Below, piece by piece: positions 1-8,734 of a DNA stretch of 64,000 bases (positions are counted from its first letter, which is position 1; each line of letters opens with the position of its first letter). The DNA comes from Bacteroidota bacterium. Its GTDB lineage: Bacteria; Bacteroidota; Bacteroidia; CAILMK01; JACPUW01. The position numbers and the translations under genes were made by a program. The notes beneath the pieces are model-generated. The model searched no databases and had not been told where the DNA came from. It was given only the letters and a program-made list of their open reading frames with translations. The stretch is from the NCBI GenBank assembly GCA_016192035.1, contig JACPUW010000001.1:33090-97089 (forward strand), written 5' to 3'.

Positions 1-661
1 GCTGCCACTCCATATAGGATTCCACGGTGTCTATGGCGGCATACTTGCCCAATTCATAGCTCCTCACTACAAAGTACTGCCGGTCAGCGGCTATTTCTAC
101 GGCCTCCTGGTAGAGTAGCCTCAGGTCCCAGGCTGCCTTAAACTCCCAGTAAGCCACTGAAATGAGGTAGGAAAGGTCATTGCGGGCCAACTGAAATTCA
201 TGGGTGGATTGCCTTAGCATGGCCTGCTGCATTTTCACCTCTGCGCGCGCTTGGTCTATGAGTAAGTTGCGCAACAGTGGAAGGCTAATTTCCGTGTAGT
301 ACAAGCCCCCCAGGGGGGTGCCCGACTCTGGGTTGAGATACTGGCCGGTATTGAGTTCATAGCCGGCTTTTACCTCTATTCCGCTGTAAATGGGTACTTT
401 AAGTTCTAGCTGGTGGTAGTCGTAATAGGTGCTGCCCTTATATTCCTTTTCATACCTGGCCCAGGCCAATTTTGGGTCAAACTGGCCCCTGGCGGCACGC
501 AGTTTACCCGCAGCCATCTCCACCTCCAGTTCTGCCGCCTGGTACAGAGGGTGGTGGGCCTGCACCAATGCCAAGAATGAGCGAAGGTCTAGGCTGTCCT
601 GGCCCCAAGCCCTGCCTGTGGCCACTGCATTACATGCGAGAACGATCATCCATAACCTCAT
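1..661 (-). CDS. TolC-family outer membrane efflux protein (partial, C-terminus off window)
   Basis: This is the N-terminal 220 codons of an outer-membrane channel protein. I translated it from the minus strand, starting at an ATG at 661 and running off the left edge. The start is MRLWMIV..., a short hydrophobic export signal, then helical, Ala/Gln/Glu-rich segments with alternating amphipathic pattern typical of TolC/OprM-type channels (for example LVQAHHPLYQAAELEVE, where early family members carry 'NP.l..a..e...a'). The gene starts 2 bases after the stop of the HlyD-like gene, which follows an ABC transporter, so the three form a type I secretion or efflux operon. The role is inferred from context and fold pattern; the substrate is unknown and no candidate substrate gene is adjacent. 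Confidence 0.75.
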   Translation of the reverse strand, partial: MRLWMIVLACNAVATGRAWGQDSLDLRSFLALVQAHHPLYQAAELEVEMAAGKLRAARGQFDPKLAWARYEKEYKGSTYYDYHQLELKVPIYSGIEVKAGYELNTGQYLNPESGTPLGGLYYTEISLPLLRNLLIDQARAEVKMQQAMLRQSTHEFQLARNDLSYLISVAYWEFKAAWDLRLLYQEAVEIAADRQYFVVRSYELGKYAAIDTVESYMEWQ

Positions 662-663
662 GC

Positions 664-1992
664 TTATTTGCTTTTTGGGCTGGTGCGGGTTATGTCTATA
701 TTGGGCGGAAAACCATTTAGCTGTCGCCATATTTCATACCAAATCGGCACATTGTCAAGCATTGTCCATCCGTAAACACCAGATCCTATGCGAATTTGCT
801 CAGGCCAGGGCTCGTCATTGGGGTCGGGTGTCACCAGTATCCGGTATAGGTTTTCATGGTTGTTTACGTAGTCTATCACTTGTATCTCACCGCCAAAAGT
901 GCCCAGGGAGGCGTTGGGCCAACCGGAAAAAACCAGTGCTGGCCAGCCATCAAACCGTATCCTCACCTTGTTGCCTTTGCTAAGCAAGGGCAGGTCGGTG
1001 GCCGTAACGAATAGTTCGGTGGCAAGTTGTGGATTGGCAGGCATGATGGTGAGAAGGGCATCACCCTCCTTGAGTATTTCACCTACCCCGCTTTTGTCAG
1101 CCCGTACCACATATCCTTCCTGGGGTGCCCGCACTACGTAGTTCTGCTGCCTTATCTCCAGGTTGGCTATGTCTATTTGCATTTTGGTGAGCTTGTTCTC
1201 CAAGTCGTTTATATAGCTCAGCGTTTGGTTCTTATCGGCTATAGCTTTAGAAATCTTGTCGTTGTATTCGGCTTCAAGAGATGATAACTCCAAAATGGCA
1301 TTGAGATACAGGTTGCTGCTCATCTGCAATTTGTTCAGGGCAGTTTGCAGCTTCGCTTGTGCTTCCTGCATTTTCATTCGCTTGTCTTCCAGGCTAGTGA
1401 GAGATACCAGGCCCTCGATTTGCAGTTTTTCTTCGCGGTCAAATTGGGCCTTGGCCGTTTCAAAATTCAGCTCATAAGCTTTTAGGTCGGCACTATCGGT
1501 GGCTATCTTGTACCGGGCATCGGCTATTTTGTTTTTGGCCTTGGAGAGGGATGCCCTAAGGCCATTTTCCATGGCATCAATTTGTCGGTCAAGTGATTTC
1601 ATCTTTTCAAACAGCGATGATATGGATTGTTCCTGGTCGTTTATTTGCGACCTTTTGCGTGCCAATATGTCGGGGTCAAAATACTCGTCCTTGATTTCTG
1701 AAATTACCACCAGGGTATCGCCCTTTTGCACCAATTGTCCTTCTTGTATGTGCCAAGCCCTTATCATGCCCGGCACGGTGGAATACACTTTCTGTGGGCG
1801 GTCTTCAGGGGCAAAAGCCGTTACCTTGCCATAGGCCCTAACGTTTTGTTGCCAAGGCAAAAACATGGCCAGGAAAATAAGGCCAAATATGAGTAAAAGC
1901 CAGTATGACAATATCCTGGCCGATTCATTTCGGTAAAGCAGTTTGGCTATAGCCAGTTGGTCTAGGTGGCCCGATGGTTTGTGGCCTTTCAC
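664..1992 (-). CDS. HlyD-family periplasmic adaptor (membrane fusion protein)
   Basis: A 442-residue adaptor that would bridge the inner-membrane ABC transporter and the TolC-like channel. One N-terminal membrane segment lies near residues 30-48 (YWLLLIFGLIFLAMFLP). It is followed by a split lipoyl/barrel-sandwich domain: the first half has VPGMIRAWHIQEGQLVQKGD and the second half has VVRAPQEGYVV. Between them is a long coiled-coil hairpin (about residues 120-285). The length is normal for HlyD/AcrA-type exporters. The start is GTG at 1992, inside a GTGA overlap with the upstream ABC gene's stop, so translation is probably coupled. The operon order is ABC, HlyD, TolC. Confidence 0.85.
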   Translation of the reverse strand: MKGHKPSGHLDQLAIAKLLYRNESARILSYWLLLIFGLIFLAMFLPWQQNVRAYGKVTAFAPEDRPQKVYSTVPGMIRAWHIQEGQLVQKGDTLVVISEIKDEYFDPDILARKRSQINDQEQSISSLFEKMKSLDRQIDAMENGLRASLSKAKNKIADARYKIATDSADLKAYELNFETAKAQFDREEKLQIEGLVSLTSLEDKRMKMQEAQAKLQTALNKLQMSSNLYLNAILELSSLEAEYNDKISKAIADKNQTLSYINDLENKLTKMQIDIANLEIRQQNYVVRAPQEGYVVRADKSGVGEILKEGDALLTIMPANPQLATELFVTATDLPLLSKGNKVRIRFDGWPALVFSGWPNASLGTFGGEIQVIDYVNNHENLYRILVTPDPNDEPWPEQIRIGSGVYGWTMLDNVPIWYEIWRQLNGFPPNIDITRTSPKSK

Positions 1993-4139
1993 AATATCAA
2001 ACTTTTAACCATTTCATGTTCCCGTATTTGCGCATAGGTGCCAGAGAGTACCGTTTGGCCATCCTGCATTACTAGCACACGGTCCACCGATTGAAGCACC
2101 AAGGGGTCGTGGCTGGATATGATAAAGGTACAGGCCATCTTTTTCTCACGGAGCAAGCGGTGAAAAAGCCGCTTTTTGAACCCAGATTCCAAGTTGAAAA
2201 AGAAGTCGTCAAAAAGCACCAATTTGGGCTTGCCGAGTAAGCTGCGGGCAAGTACCAGTCGTTTGGAAATTGAGGAGGGCAGCCCTTTGCCCGATGCCAC
2301 CAAGGAGGTTTGCAGGCCTTCTTCCAGTGCTGAAACCCAATCACTCAATTCGGTAATTTCAAGCACTTTGTTGAGGTCGGCGGAGCTAATTCCAGGCCGG
2401 GCCAGGGTCAGGTTTTCCACCAGGGTGCCGTCAAAAATGTGCTCGTGCGAAAGGCTGTCGCCCAAGCGGTCGCGCAGCATCCTTTTGTTTATGTCGCGCA
2501 GGGAGGCGCCATTGTAGGTAATCACGCCCTCATATGATTCCAGTATGCCTGCCAGCACATACATCAAGGTGGTTTTGCCGCAGCCCTCATGGCCTATTAT
2601 GGCCACGCTTTCGCATTCGCCCACCTCCATATTGGCACCCCTTAGGGCATAGCTCTTGCCGTCGGGGTAGCGGTACCTAAGGTTTTCTACCCGCACCTCA
2701 AATCCTTTGGTGGAATCTTGCCCAAACTGCATGGGAGCGGTTTCCGCCTCTAGCGGCAAATCGCTCAGATTACCCATTTTCTCCACCGCCGTCAGTACAT
2801 CGTAAATCGTGTCCAAATTGATAATCAATTTTTCTATAGAATTGATTACTAATACTATAACTAGTTCTGCTGCCACAAATTGGCCCACAGAAATTTGGCG
2901 ATCTATAACCAAGAAACTGCCAAGTACCAATAAGCCGCCCACTATGCCGGTTTTAAATGCAACGAAACCACCATATTGGGTCATCAACACCTTAAAGTGC
3001 AGCTTGCGCTTTTGGAGGTAGCCGCCCAGCTGTTTTTCGAGTTTTTGAATGGGTAGCGGCGAATTGCCTGCCAGCTTAAATGTTTTGATATTTCGCCCAA
3101 GCTCCTCTAGCCAGTGGGCTATGGCGTACTTGTACTTGGATTCATACAGGCTGGTATCTAGGCCGCGCCTGGCCGTGAAATAGAAAAGGAAATAGATGCA
3201 TACCAGCAAGAACAAACCGAAAAACACGAAAAAAGGGTGGTACATGGAGAGGAGCAGCAGGCCAAAGAATACCTGAAGCAGGGCGGTGATGAGCTCTACC
3301 AATATCTTGGTCAAGCCTTTTTGTACCGACAGCACGTCAAAGAACCGGTTCACCAATTCGGGCTCATACACATTGATAAGCCTTTCATAGCGAATGCGCG
3401 GTATCCTAAAGGCAAAATCTATGGCTGTTCGGCTGAAAATGCGCTGTTGCACGGTTTCTACCACGGTCATTTGCATCACCTGCATGATGCCGGTAAGAAA
3501 AACACCTACAATGACAAAGGCGCTGAGCAGCACCACGGGCCGCAAAAAAAGCCCGCCAGAAATAAGGCTTACCACCGACTGCACCCCCAAGGGCAGGGTA
3601 AGGCTAAGCAAGCCACCCAGTATGGCGTATATGTAAATCTGGTAGATATACTTGCGCTCTTCGCGCAGCAGGTTGACAAACCTGCGCACCGGCGATGGAA
3701 TCGCAGATTCATTCCCTTCATTGATTTTGATGGGAATCACGGTCAGTATATCGGAGCTGCCTTCATGTTCCGGGGCAAATTCCTGGTACAGGCATAACTG
3801 GGGTGCCAGTTCTGTCCAGGGCACTTCTTTTGAGCTTTCCTTTGTTTTTACCAGTATGTGGCCCTCCTTTTTGGCCTGGCTTATGGTGAGCCACTCCTTA
3901 TTGGCAAATACTACCAGCGGAATGGGCACTTCCTGTACATGCTTGTATAAATCATTGGCCGTAAATGGCTTGGTGTTTAGATAAAGTTGGGCGGGGTTGC
4001 CCATGCTGTTGGCCAGTGATAACCAATCCCTGATGCCCATTTCGGTATCGTCAAGCATTTGCTGAACCCTGAGGGCACTGCCTGGCTTAAAGCCATCAGC
4101 AAGAAAGGTTACCAGTTGTTTGGCGGCAGTGGATTTCAC
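1989..4139 (-). CDS. ABC transporter, permease fused to a degenerate ATPase, T1SS-like
   Basis: A 716-residue half-transporter. Residues 1-150 form a soluble N-terminal region that sits where bacteriocin exporters carry a C39 peptidase, but I see no catalytic Cys/His motif, so it is at best a peptidase-like domain. Membrane segments span about 165-435 and the ATPase about 478-716. Walker A is intact (GHEGCGKT, 516-523) and an H-loop is present (SSHDPL). The signature motif is not LSGGQ but GLPSSISKR (619-627), and Walker B reads KLVLFDD (639-645), with Asp where the catalytic Glu is expected. Hydrolysis may therefore be slow or need a partner. The start is GTG at 4139. It is the first gene of the ABC-HlyD-TolC operon. 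Export is a family-based inference; the substrate is unknown. Confidence 0.85.
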   Translation of the reverse strand: MKSTAAKQLVTFLADGFKPGSALRVQQMLDDTEMGIRDWLSLANSMGNPAQLYLNTKPFTANDLYKHVQEVPIPLVVFANKEWLTISQAKKEGHILVKTKESSKEVPWTELAPQLCLYQEFAPEHEGSSDILTVIPIKINEGNESAIPSPVRRFVNLLREERKYIYQIYIYAILGGLLSLTLPLGVQSVVSLISGGLFLRPVVLLSAFVIVGVFLTGIMQVMQMTVVETVQQRIFSRTAIDFAFRIPRIRYERLINVYEPELVNRFFDVLSVQKGLTKILVELITALLQVFFGLLLLSMYHPFFVFFGLFLLVCIYFLFYFTARRGLDTSLYESKYKYAIAHWLEELGRNIKTFKLAGNSPLPIQKLEKQLGGYLQKRKLHFKVLMTQYGGFVAFKTGIVGGLLVLGSFLVIDRQISVGQFVAAELVIVLVINSIEKLIINLDTIYDVLTAVEKMGNLSDLPLEAETAPMQFGQDSTKGFEVRVENLRYRYPDGKSYALRGANMEVGECESVAIIGHEGCGKTTLMYVLAGILESYEGVITYNGASLRDINKRMLRDRLGDSLSHEHIFDGTLVENLTLARPGISSADLNKVLEITELSDWVSALEEGLQTSLVASGKGLPSSISKRLVLARSLLGKPKLVLFDDFFFNLESGFKKRLFHRLLREKKMACTFIISSHDPLVLQSVDRVLVMQDGQTVLSGTYAQIREHEMVKSLIL

Positions 4140-4229
4140 TATAGTGTTTGAGCGGTGTGAAACAAGCTGTGCGGCACATGGTTTTGCATACCAACATCAA
4201 TTATTGTTAACACTGGTTGCGGGCCTGGG

Positions 4230-4754
4230 CTATTCCATCAGTTTGTCGATCATGGCTTCAAAGGCAGCCTTGCGTTCCTGCCCCAACTCCATGTCCACAT
4301 CCTGAAATTTGAAGTATAGGGTTTCAAGAAGCTGTGGGTCAAGGAGATTTTCTGCCAGCACAAATAGTTCGTCGTTTTCGGCAGCTATGTGGTCAAGTAG
4401 GTCGCCTGTGTAGCGCTCCAGCACTTTCATGGCGCGGGGATAGTCTTTGTCATCAAGGGCTTCCATGATTTCCCTGGCATACTCCCTAAAGTCTTCGTGG
4501 TGGGTTTCAAACTCTTCTATTATGCCGTGGAGCACAAAATCGGGGTGGTCCATTATGGCGGGAAAGAGGATCTCTTCTTCCTTGCGGTGGTGGTAGCCAT
4601 CGGCATACTCCCTAAAGAACCCTACCAATTGCCTGGCGGTGGACTCAAAACGAGAAGGGTCGGTTTCCCAAAGGCCCTTGAGGCCATCTACTATCTTTTC
4701 GGCCTTCATTACCACTTCGTGCTCGGCATACATTATGTCTAAGGGGTTGTTCAT
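4230..4754 (-). CDS. Hemerythrin HHE-domain protein
   Basis: A 174-residue, all-helical cytoplasmic protein with the pattern of di-iron hemerythrin-like domains: His in MYAEHEVVM (residue 12), HH plus Glu in YHHRKEEEILFP (about 55-65), His in FETHHEDFREY (about 84-86), and His plus Glu in LLDHIAAENDELF (about 120-126). Family members bind O2 or NO or store oxygen/iron. In anaerobes and facultative anaerobes they are often linked to oxygen or nitrosative stress, which would suit a cell with oxygen-sensitive benzoyl-CoA reductase, but that link is inference. It starts at an ATG and has its own intergenic space on both sides. The ABC gene lies 90 bases downstream on the same strand. Confidence 0.85.
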   Translation of the reverse strand: MNNPLDIMYAEHEVVMKAEKIVDGLKGLWETDPSRFESTARQLVGFFREYADGYHHRKEEEILFPAIMDHPDFVLHGIIEEFETHHEDFREYAREIMEALDDKDYPRAMKVLERYTGDLLDHIAAENDELFVLAENLLDPQLLETLYFKFQDVDMELGQERKAAFEAMIDKLME

Positions 4755-4814
4755 TTACTGAGTTGTTTTGTGTATTTTGTTGCAAAATAAGGCAATGAAA
4801 CCTGGGTATGGGGT

Positions 4815-4862
4815 AAAAAAAACACCCACAACCAACGGCCATGTGGCGGTCAATTGTGGGTG
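4815..4862 (-). terminator. Rho-independent terminator after tRNA-Ala
   Basis: On the minus strand a perfect 9-bp stem (4862-4854 with 4831-4823, CACCCACAA pairing TTGTGGGTG) is followed at once by eight T residues (plus-strand A run 4815-4822). The 22-base loop can itself form a short inner stem. It begins 4 bases after the tRNA 3' end, so it should end the tRNA transcript before the hemerythrin gene. Confidence 0.85.
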
Positions 4863-4866
4863 GCGG

Positions 4867-4940
<74 letters not shown>

Positions 4941-4979
4941 AAGGTATTTTGCTTACAGGCTTTTCCGTAAACAAGGCTG

Positions 4980-4987
4980 CAAATGTA
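4980..4987 (-). promoter_or_regulatory. Candidate -7 element for tRNA-Ala
   Basis: On the minus strand this reads TACATTTG, matching the Bacteroidota -7 consensus TAnnTTTG, about 40 bases before the tRNA 5' end. No well-spaced TTG -33 element is visible, so this is a motif match only. Confidence 0.4.
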
Positions 4988-5004
4988 GCAAACCGCCAAT
5001 TAAA

Positions 5005-6444
5005 TTAAAAACCGATGGACAGGTTTAAGGAGAGGTCGGCTCCCTTTACTATTTGGGGCGCAAAGACTCCCAAGAGGGCGTTGCTCCCCAGGGCAAAACG
5101 CAGGGGGCCACCCCGCAAACCCAGAAAACAGCCCATGTTCATGCCATACACCCCCCCATAGCCAGCGTTTAGGCCAGCTGATAGCAGGTTGCCCATGCGC
5201 AGGGCATAGGCCACATTCACAAAAGGCCTGGTACTATTGCCCGGTGCCTTGTTAAGCCCTTGTATGTAGGTCAAATGCACGGTATGCCGGTAGTAGCTTT
5301 CTCCTTTTCTGGTTTCCTTTTCGCTTATGCCATAAGAGCCGCCCAGGGTAATGCGGGTGGGCAACTGCATAAAGAAATCCCGTTGGGTCTCTGTGGGCAT
5401 ATACTTGGCCAGGAGTGAATCCGCGTTGAAATCCGGTTTGGTGTCCAAGTCTTTAAAGCCCATGCGCACCCCGTCAAAACTCACTTGGCCGGTGCCGCTG
5501 TAGTTGCGTACGTTGCCGCCGCCATAGTGGATATTGCCTATGTCGTTTACTGCGCCAAATGCCTTTATGTGCTTGACCAACTGTATAGAAGTGCCTATAT
5601 CGAATCCCAGTCCATGACCAAGGCCCGTCCTCACATAATTGGCATTGATCTTATCATCCTCCCCTGTCAAGGGTAAGGCCACATCAAAAAGGTAATCCAG
5701 GTTAAAATCCCAAACAGCGGGGTCTGCACTGTTGAGCGATAAATTGGCCTTACCGGTTTGCAGGGCGGCATATCCCACTAGGTATTTTAGGTTGATGCCG
5801 GTCCTAATTTTCATGCCATTGCTCAAACTGAGCAGGGGGAAGGCTGTGGAAAGGCACCACTCGGAGTAGGCGTTGAAGGAAACATTAAGATCTAGTAAAT
5901 CAATGGGTTCATCGCCAAATGATGCATTTCCGTTGTAAAGCATGGTGAAGACATCCTTGCCAAAGTAGTAGGAGAACCCGGTTTTTACCCGGTGGTTGAA
6001 ACCCATGGTCACAATCTCCTTTTTGTCGTCGCCCGCCTTGAACTTGACGGCAATGGCCAGGGGTGGGTATGCCGTGATACCGGTGACGAAAAAATTCGTG
6101 GCCGGGGTGTTGTTTACTATTTGGTCAAGTATCACATGTGGCAATAGATAGGCGGTGCCATCGGCATTTCGCAATACGGGCACTTCGTCGTCGTCAATTT
6201 TTCCCGTGGTAACGTTTGTTGCTACTTGGTAAAACCAGTTCACGTCGGCTATTGAATTGCCTATGTAGTAGTTAAGCCCGGTTAAATTCACCGACAGGGT
6301 GCGGATGTCGGTGCCCAGTTCTGATGGGTAATCAAAGGCGCCACTGGTTTTGAAGAAAGCATTGTACTGAAACTGATTGCCGTACTGGGCCAGGGCTGAT
6401 TGCGCACAGCAAAAAAGTACTATGGGGAGGAGGTGTTTTTTCAT
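5005..6444 (-). CDS. DUF5723-like outer-membrane beta-barrel protein
   Basis: A 479-residue exported protein. It starts with a clear signal peptide (MKKHLLPIVLFCCAQSALA, cleavage before QYG), followed by many short amphipathic beta segments with Gly/Asn turns and a final aromatic residue (LSLNLSIGF), typical of outer-membrane barrels. The N-terminal part (SELGTDIRTLSVNLTGLNY...) resembles Bacteroidota DUF5723 proteins, whose function is not established. It starts 2 bases after the lipoprotein gene, so the two form a small operon. I recognise it by overall pattern only; the assignment to DUF5723 needs a profile search. Confidence 0.6.
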   Translation of the reverse strand: MKKHLLPIVLFCCAQSALAQYGNQFQYNAFFKTSGAFDYPSELGTDIRTLSVNLTGLNYYIGNSIADVNWFYQVATNVTTGKIDDDEVPVLRNADGTAYLLPHVILDQIVNNTPATNFFVTGITAYPPLAIAVKFKAGDDKKEIVTMGFNHRVKTGFSYYFGKDVFTMLYNGNASFGDEPIDLLDLNVSFNAYSEWCLSTAFPLLSLSNGMKIRTGINLKYLVGYAALQTGKANLSLNSADPAVWDFNLDYLFDVALPLTGEDDKINANYVRTGLGHGLGFDIGTSIQLVKHIKAFGAVNDIGNIHYGGGNVRNYSGTGQVSFDGVRMGFKDLDTKPDFNADSLLAKYMPTETQRDFFMQLPTRITLGGSYGISEKETRKGESYYRHTVHLTYIQGLNKAPGNSTRPFVNVAYALRMGNLLSAGLNAGYGGVYGMNMGCFLGLRGGPLRFALGSNALLGVFAPQIVKGADLSLNLSIGF

Positions 6445-6446
6445 CG

Positions 6447-7517
6447 TTATTCAATTTCAATTTGGTCAACATATAGGGTAAAATCCAGCATGAGCTTGAG
6501 CCTGAGCATGGATTGTTCGTTTAGCACTATCCCCACCCCTGCGGGGTCGTCGGGGGTATGTATGCGGTAGATTATTTCAAGGTCACGTTCAGAGTAGAAG
6601 AGTGCCAATTGGTCAAAACTCAAATCGGCCTTTGCCTCCGTAATTCCCTCTTCCAGCACGTCATAGCTCAGGGGGTCTATGGTGCCGGGTTTTAGCGTCA
6701 CGGCTTCTTGAAACAGCGAGTCTATGGTGTTGCCTTGTTCGTCGAGCACCATTACCTGCGCCCTGGCCTGTATGGGCAGGCCATTTCTAAAGGCCAGCAT
6801 GATGCTGCCTTCCAGTATTTTCTGCGGTTCGGCACCTGCGCCAAATATTGACACGCTTGCAGGGACCGTATCGGTCCATTCCTTACTAGGGTACAACTCC
6901 AATTTTCTCACCGAGATAAATTCAAATCCAAAGGCAAATACCGTTGAGGCATCGGTGAAATCCACCACTTGCCCGTTGCTGCCCGACGATCTAAAATTGT
7001 CGAGGTAAAACATCACATTTGACTCAACCTTAAGCGGTTCGTCAGCCTTTGTTGATACTTCTATGTGAAAAGTATAGGTGGAGTTGGGTGCAACGGTTTG
7101 TCCTATGGAGTGGCGGTAAAACACCTGCCCATTGCCCACGTTTTCAAAAACCAATTCGGTGCCCTGCCCTATGGGTATGGGGTACTTATTGGTAAAATCT
7201 ACTTGTATGTCAAGCGAATCGGTATGTATGGCCTTGAAATATTCGGTGAGTTCAAACACCTGGGCGCTGCTTCGGGAGTTCAATCCATTAATGGGCGGCA
7301 CGATCATGGGCCCACTCCACAGGGAATTGACCTCCAAGGATAAAATGTCGTCCACTAGCTTGATTTTTTGTAGGTTGGTAAGTGAATTGAGGCTAAGGGC
7401 GGTTTTTACCACCGGTCCTGCATAGTGGTGGGTCCACGGCTCAGGTTCCCAGGTTATTTCTTTAAAGCAGCCAGTAAGGAGCCATACGCATATGGCCAGG
7501 AGGAGTTTTGTTTTCAT
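6447..7517 (-). CDS. Lipoprotein of unknown function
   Basis: A 356-residue protein with a lipoprotein signal: MKTKLLLAICVWLLTGC, with lipobox LTGC and the modified Cys at residue 17. The mature part is rich in short beta-strand stretches, with no motif I recognise. It is the first gene of a two-gene unit with the outer-membrane protein at 5005-6444 (2-base gap), so it probably acts at the outer membrane with it. The C-terminal residues (LDFTLYVDQIEIE) do not look like a T9SS sorting signal. Confidence 0.7.
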   Translation of the reverse strand: MKTKLLLAICVWLLTGCFKEITWEPEPWTHHYAGPVVKTALSLNSLTNLQKIKLVDDILSLEVNSLWSGPMIVPPINGLNSRSSAQVFELTEYFKAIHTDSLDIQVDFTNKYPIPIGQGTELVFENVGNGQVFYRHSIGQTVAPNSTYTFHIEVSTKADEPLKVESNVMFYLDNFRSSGSNGQVVDFTDASTVFAFGFEFISVRKLELYPSKEWTDTVPASVSIFGAGAEPQKILEGSIMLAFRNGLPIQARAQVMVLDEQGNTIDSLFQEAVTLKPGTIDPLSYDVLEEGITEAKADLSFDQLALFYSERDLEIIYRIHTPDDPAGVGIVLNEQSMLRLKLMLDFTLYVDQIEIE

Positions 7518-7599
7518 TTTTGCCTTGTTAAAGCATTAGCAAATATCTGCACGAAAGGGGACTAAAGGGTAAAATGTTAAATTCTTTAAGTGTGTGCGA

Positions 7600-7607
7600 T
7601 ACCTTTG
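7600..7607 (+). promoter_or_regulatory. Candidate -7 element (TACCTTTG)
   Basis: TACCTTTG matches TAnnTTTG and lies 38 bases before the ATG of the gene at 7646. It sits in the 128-base divergent gap to the lipoprotein gene. No convincing -33 TTG at usual spacing. Confidence 0.4.
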
Positions 7608-7645
7608 CGCGGTGCTAAAATTGCATTAACCTTCTTATTTACAGC

Positions 7646-8173
7646 ATGGAAGTTCGTATTAGCGGAATATCGGATTTGGCTTCGGCGCGGGCGGCCAATG
7701 GCCTGGGGCCTGACTATATGGGCCTGCTCCTGGCCACCCATGGCACTGGCGGTATATCTCCCATACAGGTGCCCGACCTGGTGCAGTGGCTCCCCCAAGC
7801 GCGACTGGTGGGGCAGGCCCACCATCTCGATGCCGATAAGGCACTGCGATTGGCGGAACTGCTGCAACTGGGCTTTGCTGAGGTGTTGCCTGCCGCTGCC
7901 CAGGTGTTTTCTCCCAAACTATGGGTATGGTGCGCCCAACGGCCACTGTGGAACAACCGCGCCAACTGGGTGGCAGCCTCACCTGATGCGCACATGGCTC
8001 CCCTTTGCACCCACGCTTGGGTGTCGCTGGGCCCGCAGTGGATGGGCAAACTGGATGTGTGGAGGGAGGCGGGCATATCGCGGGTTGACTTTCCCGTCCA
8101 GGCTTATGCCACGCCCGACGGACCGGACTGGACCAGCCTAGAGCGTATGGTAATGGAAGCTAGGGAAGGCTAA
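7646..8173 (+). CDS. TrpF-like (beta/alpha) protein, probably not a classical isomerase
   Basis: A 175-residue soluble protein. Its first 30 residues (VRISGISDLASARAANGLG, then DYMGLLL) follow the start of phosphoribosylanthranilate isomerase (typically VKICGIT...A...GAD..GFVF), and later segments suit a shortened beta/alpha barrel. The catalytic Cys of the KICGI motif is Ser here (RISGI), and the length is about 30 residues under the family norm. A TrpF-like fold with altered or lost activity is therefore more likely than a working TrpF. No other tryptophan genes are near. It is convergent with def; the two stop codons abut (8171-8173 and 8174-8176). Confidence 0.4.
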   Translation: MEVRISGISDLASARAANGLGPDYMGLLLATHGTGGISPIQVPDLVQWLPQARLVGQAHHLDADKALRLAELLQLGFAEVLPAAAQVFSPKLWVWCAQRPLWNNRANWVAASPDAHMAPLCTHAWVSLGPQWMGKLDVWREAGISRVDFPVQAYATPDGPDWTSLERMVMEAREG

Positions 8174-8734
8174 TTATTTTTTCATCAGCCACATAGGGTA
8201 ATCTACGCTTACCTTGCCCCTTTTAATTTTGTCCAGTTTTCCCTTGAGCATGCCTTTTTTGATCGGGCTCAATAGGTCGGTAAACAAAATGCCCTCTATA
8301 TGGTCAAATTCGTGTTGAAAAACCCTGGATATTAATCCTTTAAATTGGGCTTCCTGTACATTGAACGCGGGGTCTTGGTACCGCACATGGATCTCATCAT
8401 GCCGCCATATTTCTTCCCGTATATGCGGTATGCTCAGGCAGCCCTCTTCAAAAGGTATCTTATCTCCACTAAATGAGCATATTACAGGATTGATAAAGGC
8501 CTGTTTTATGCCTTTTTCATCATCAGTGTCCTCTTGTATGGATACATGGGTGTCAACCACAAAGAGCCGGTACGAAAGCCCTACCTGCGGCGCGGCCAAG
8601 CCAATGCCGTTGGCATTGTACATGGTTTCAAACATATTGTCTATCAGTTCGGCCAGGCCTTTGGTGTCTGGGCTTAGATCTTGGCCTTTGCGCTTGAGCA
8701 CCGGGTCGCCAATGCCGCGAATGGGCAGTATCAT
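8174..8734 (-). CDS. def: Peptide deformylase
   Basis: Removes the formyl group from the N-terminal Met of new proteins. The 186-residue sequence has all three metallohydrolase motifs in order: GIGLAAPQVG (43-52), EGCLSIP (97-103, metal-binding Cys99) and QHEFDHIEG (140-148, His141, Glu142, His145). Length is normal. The start is an ATG overlapping the RuvX stop by 4 bases, so ruvX-def are probably co-translated. It ends tail to tail with the TrpF-like gene with no space. Confidence 0.95.
   Translation of the reverse strand: MILPIRGIGDPVLKRKGQDLSPDTKGLAELIDNMFETMYNANGIGLAAPQVGLSYRLFVVDTHVSIQEDTDDEKGIKQAFINPVICSFSGDKIPFEEGCLSIPHIREEIWRHDEIHVRYQDPAFNVQEAQFKGLISRVFQHEFDHIEGILFTDLLSPIKKGMLKGKLDKIKRGKVSVDYPMWLMKK

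Noticed and set aside
429-983. Open frames on the plus strand across the TolC/HlyD region
   Set aside because: They lie opposite clear minus-strand genes and show no domain pattern.
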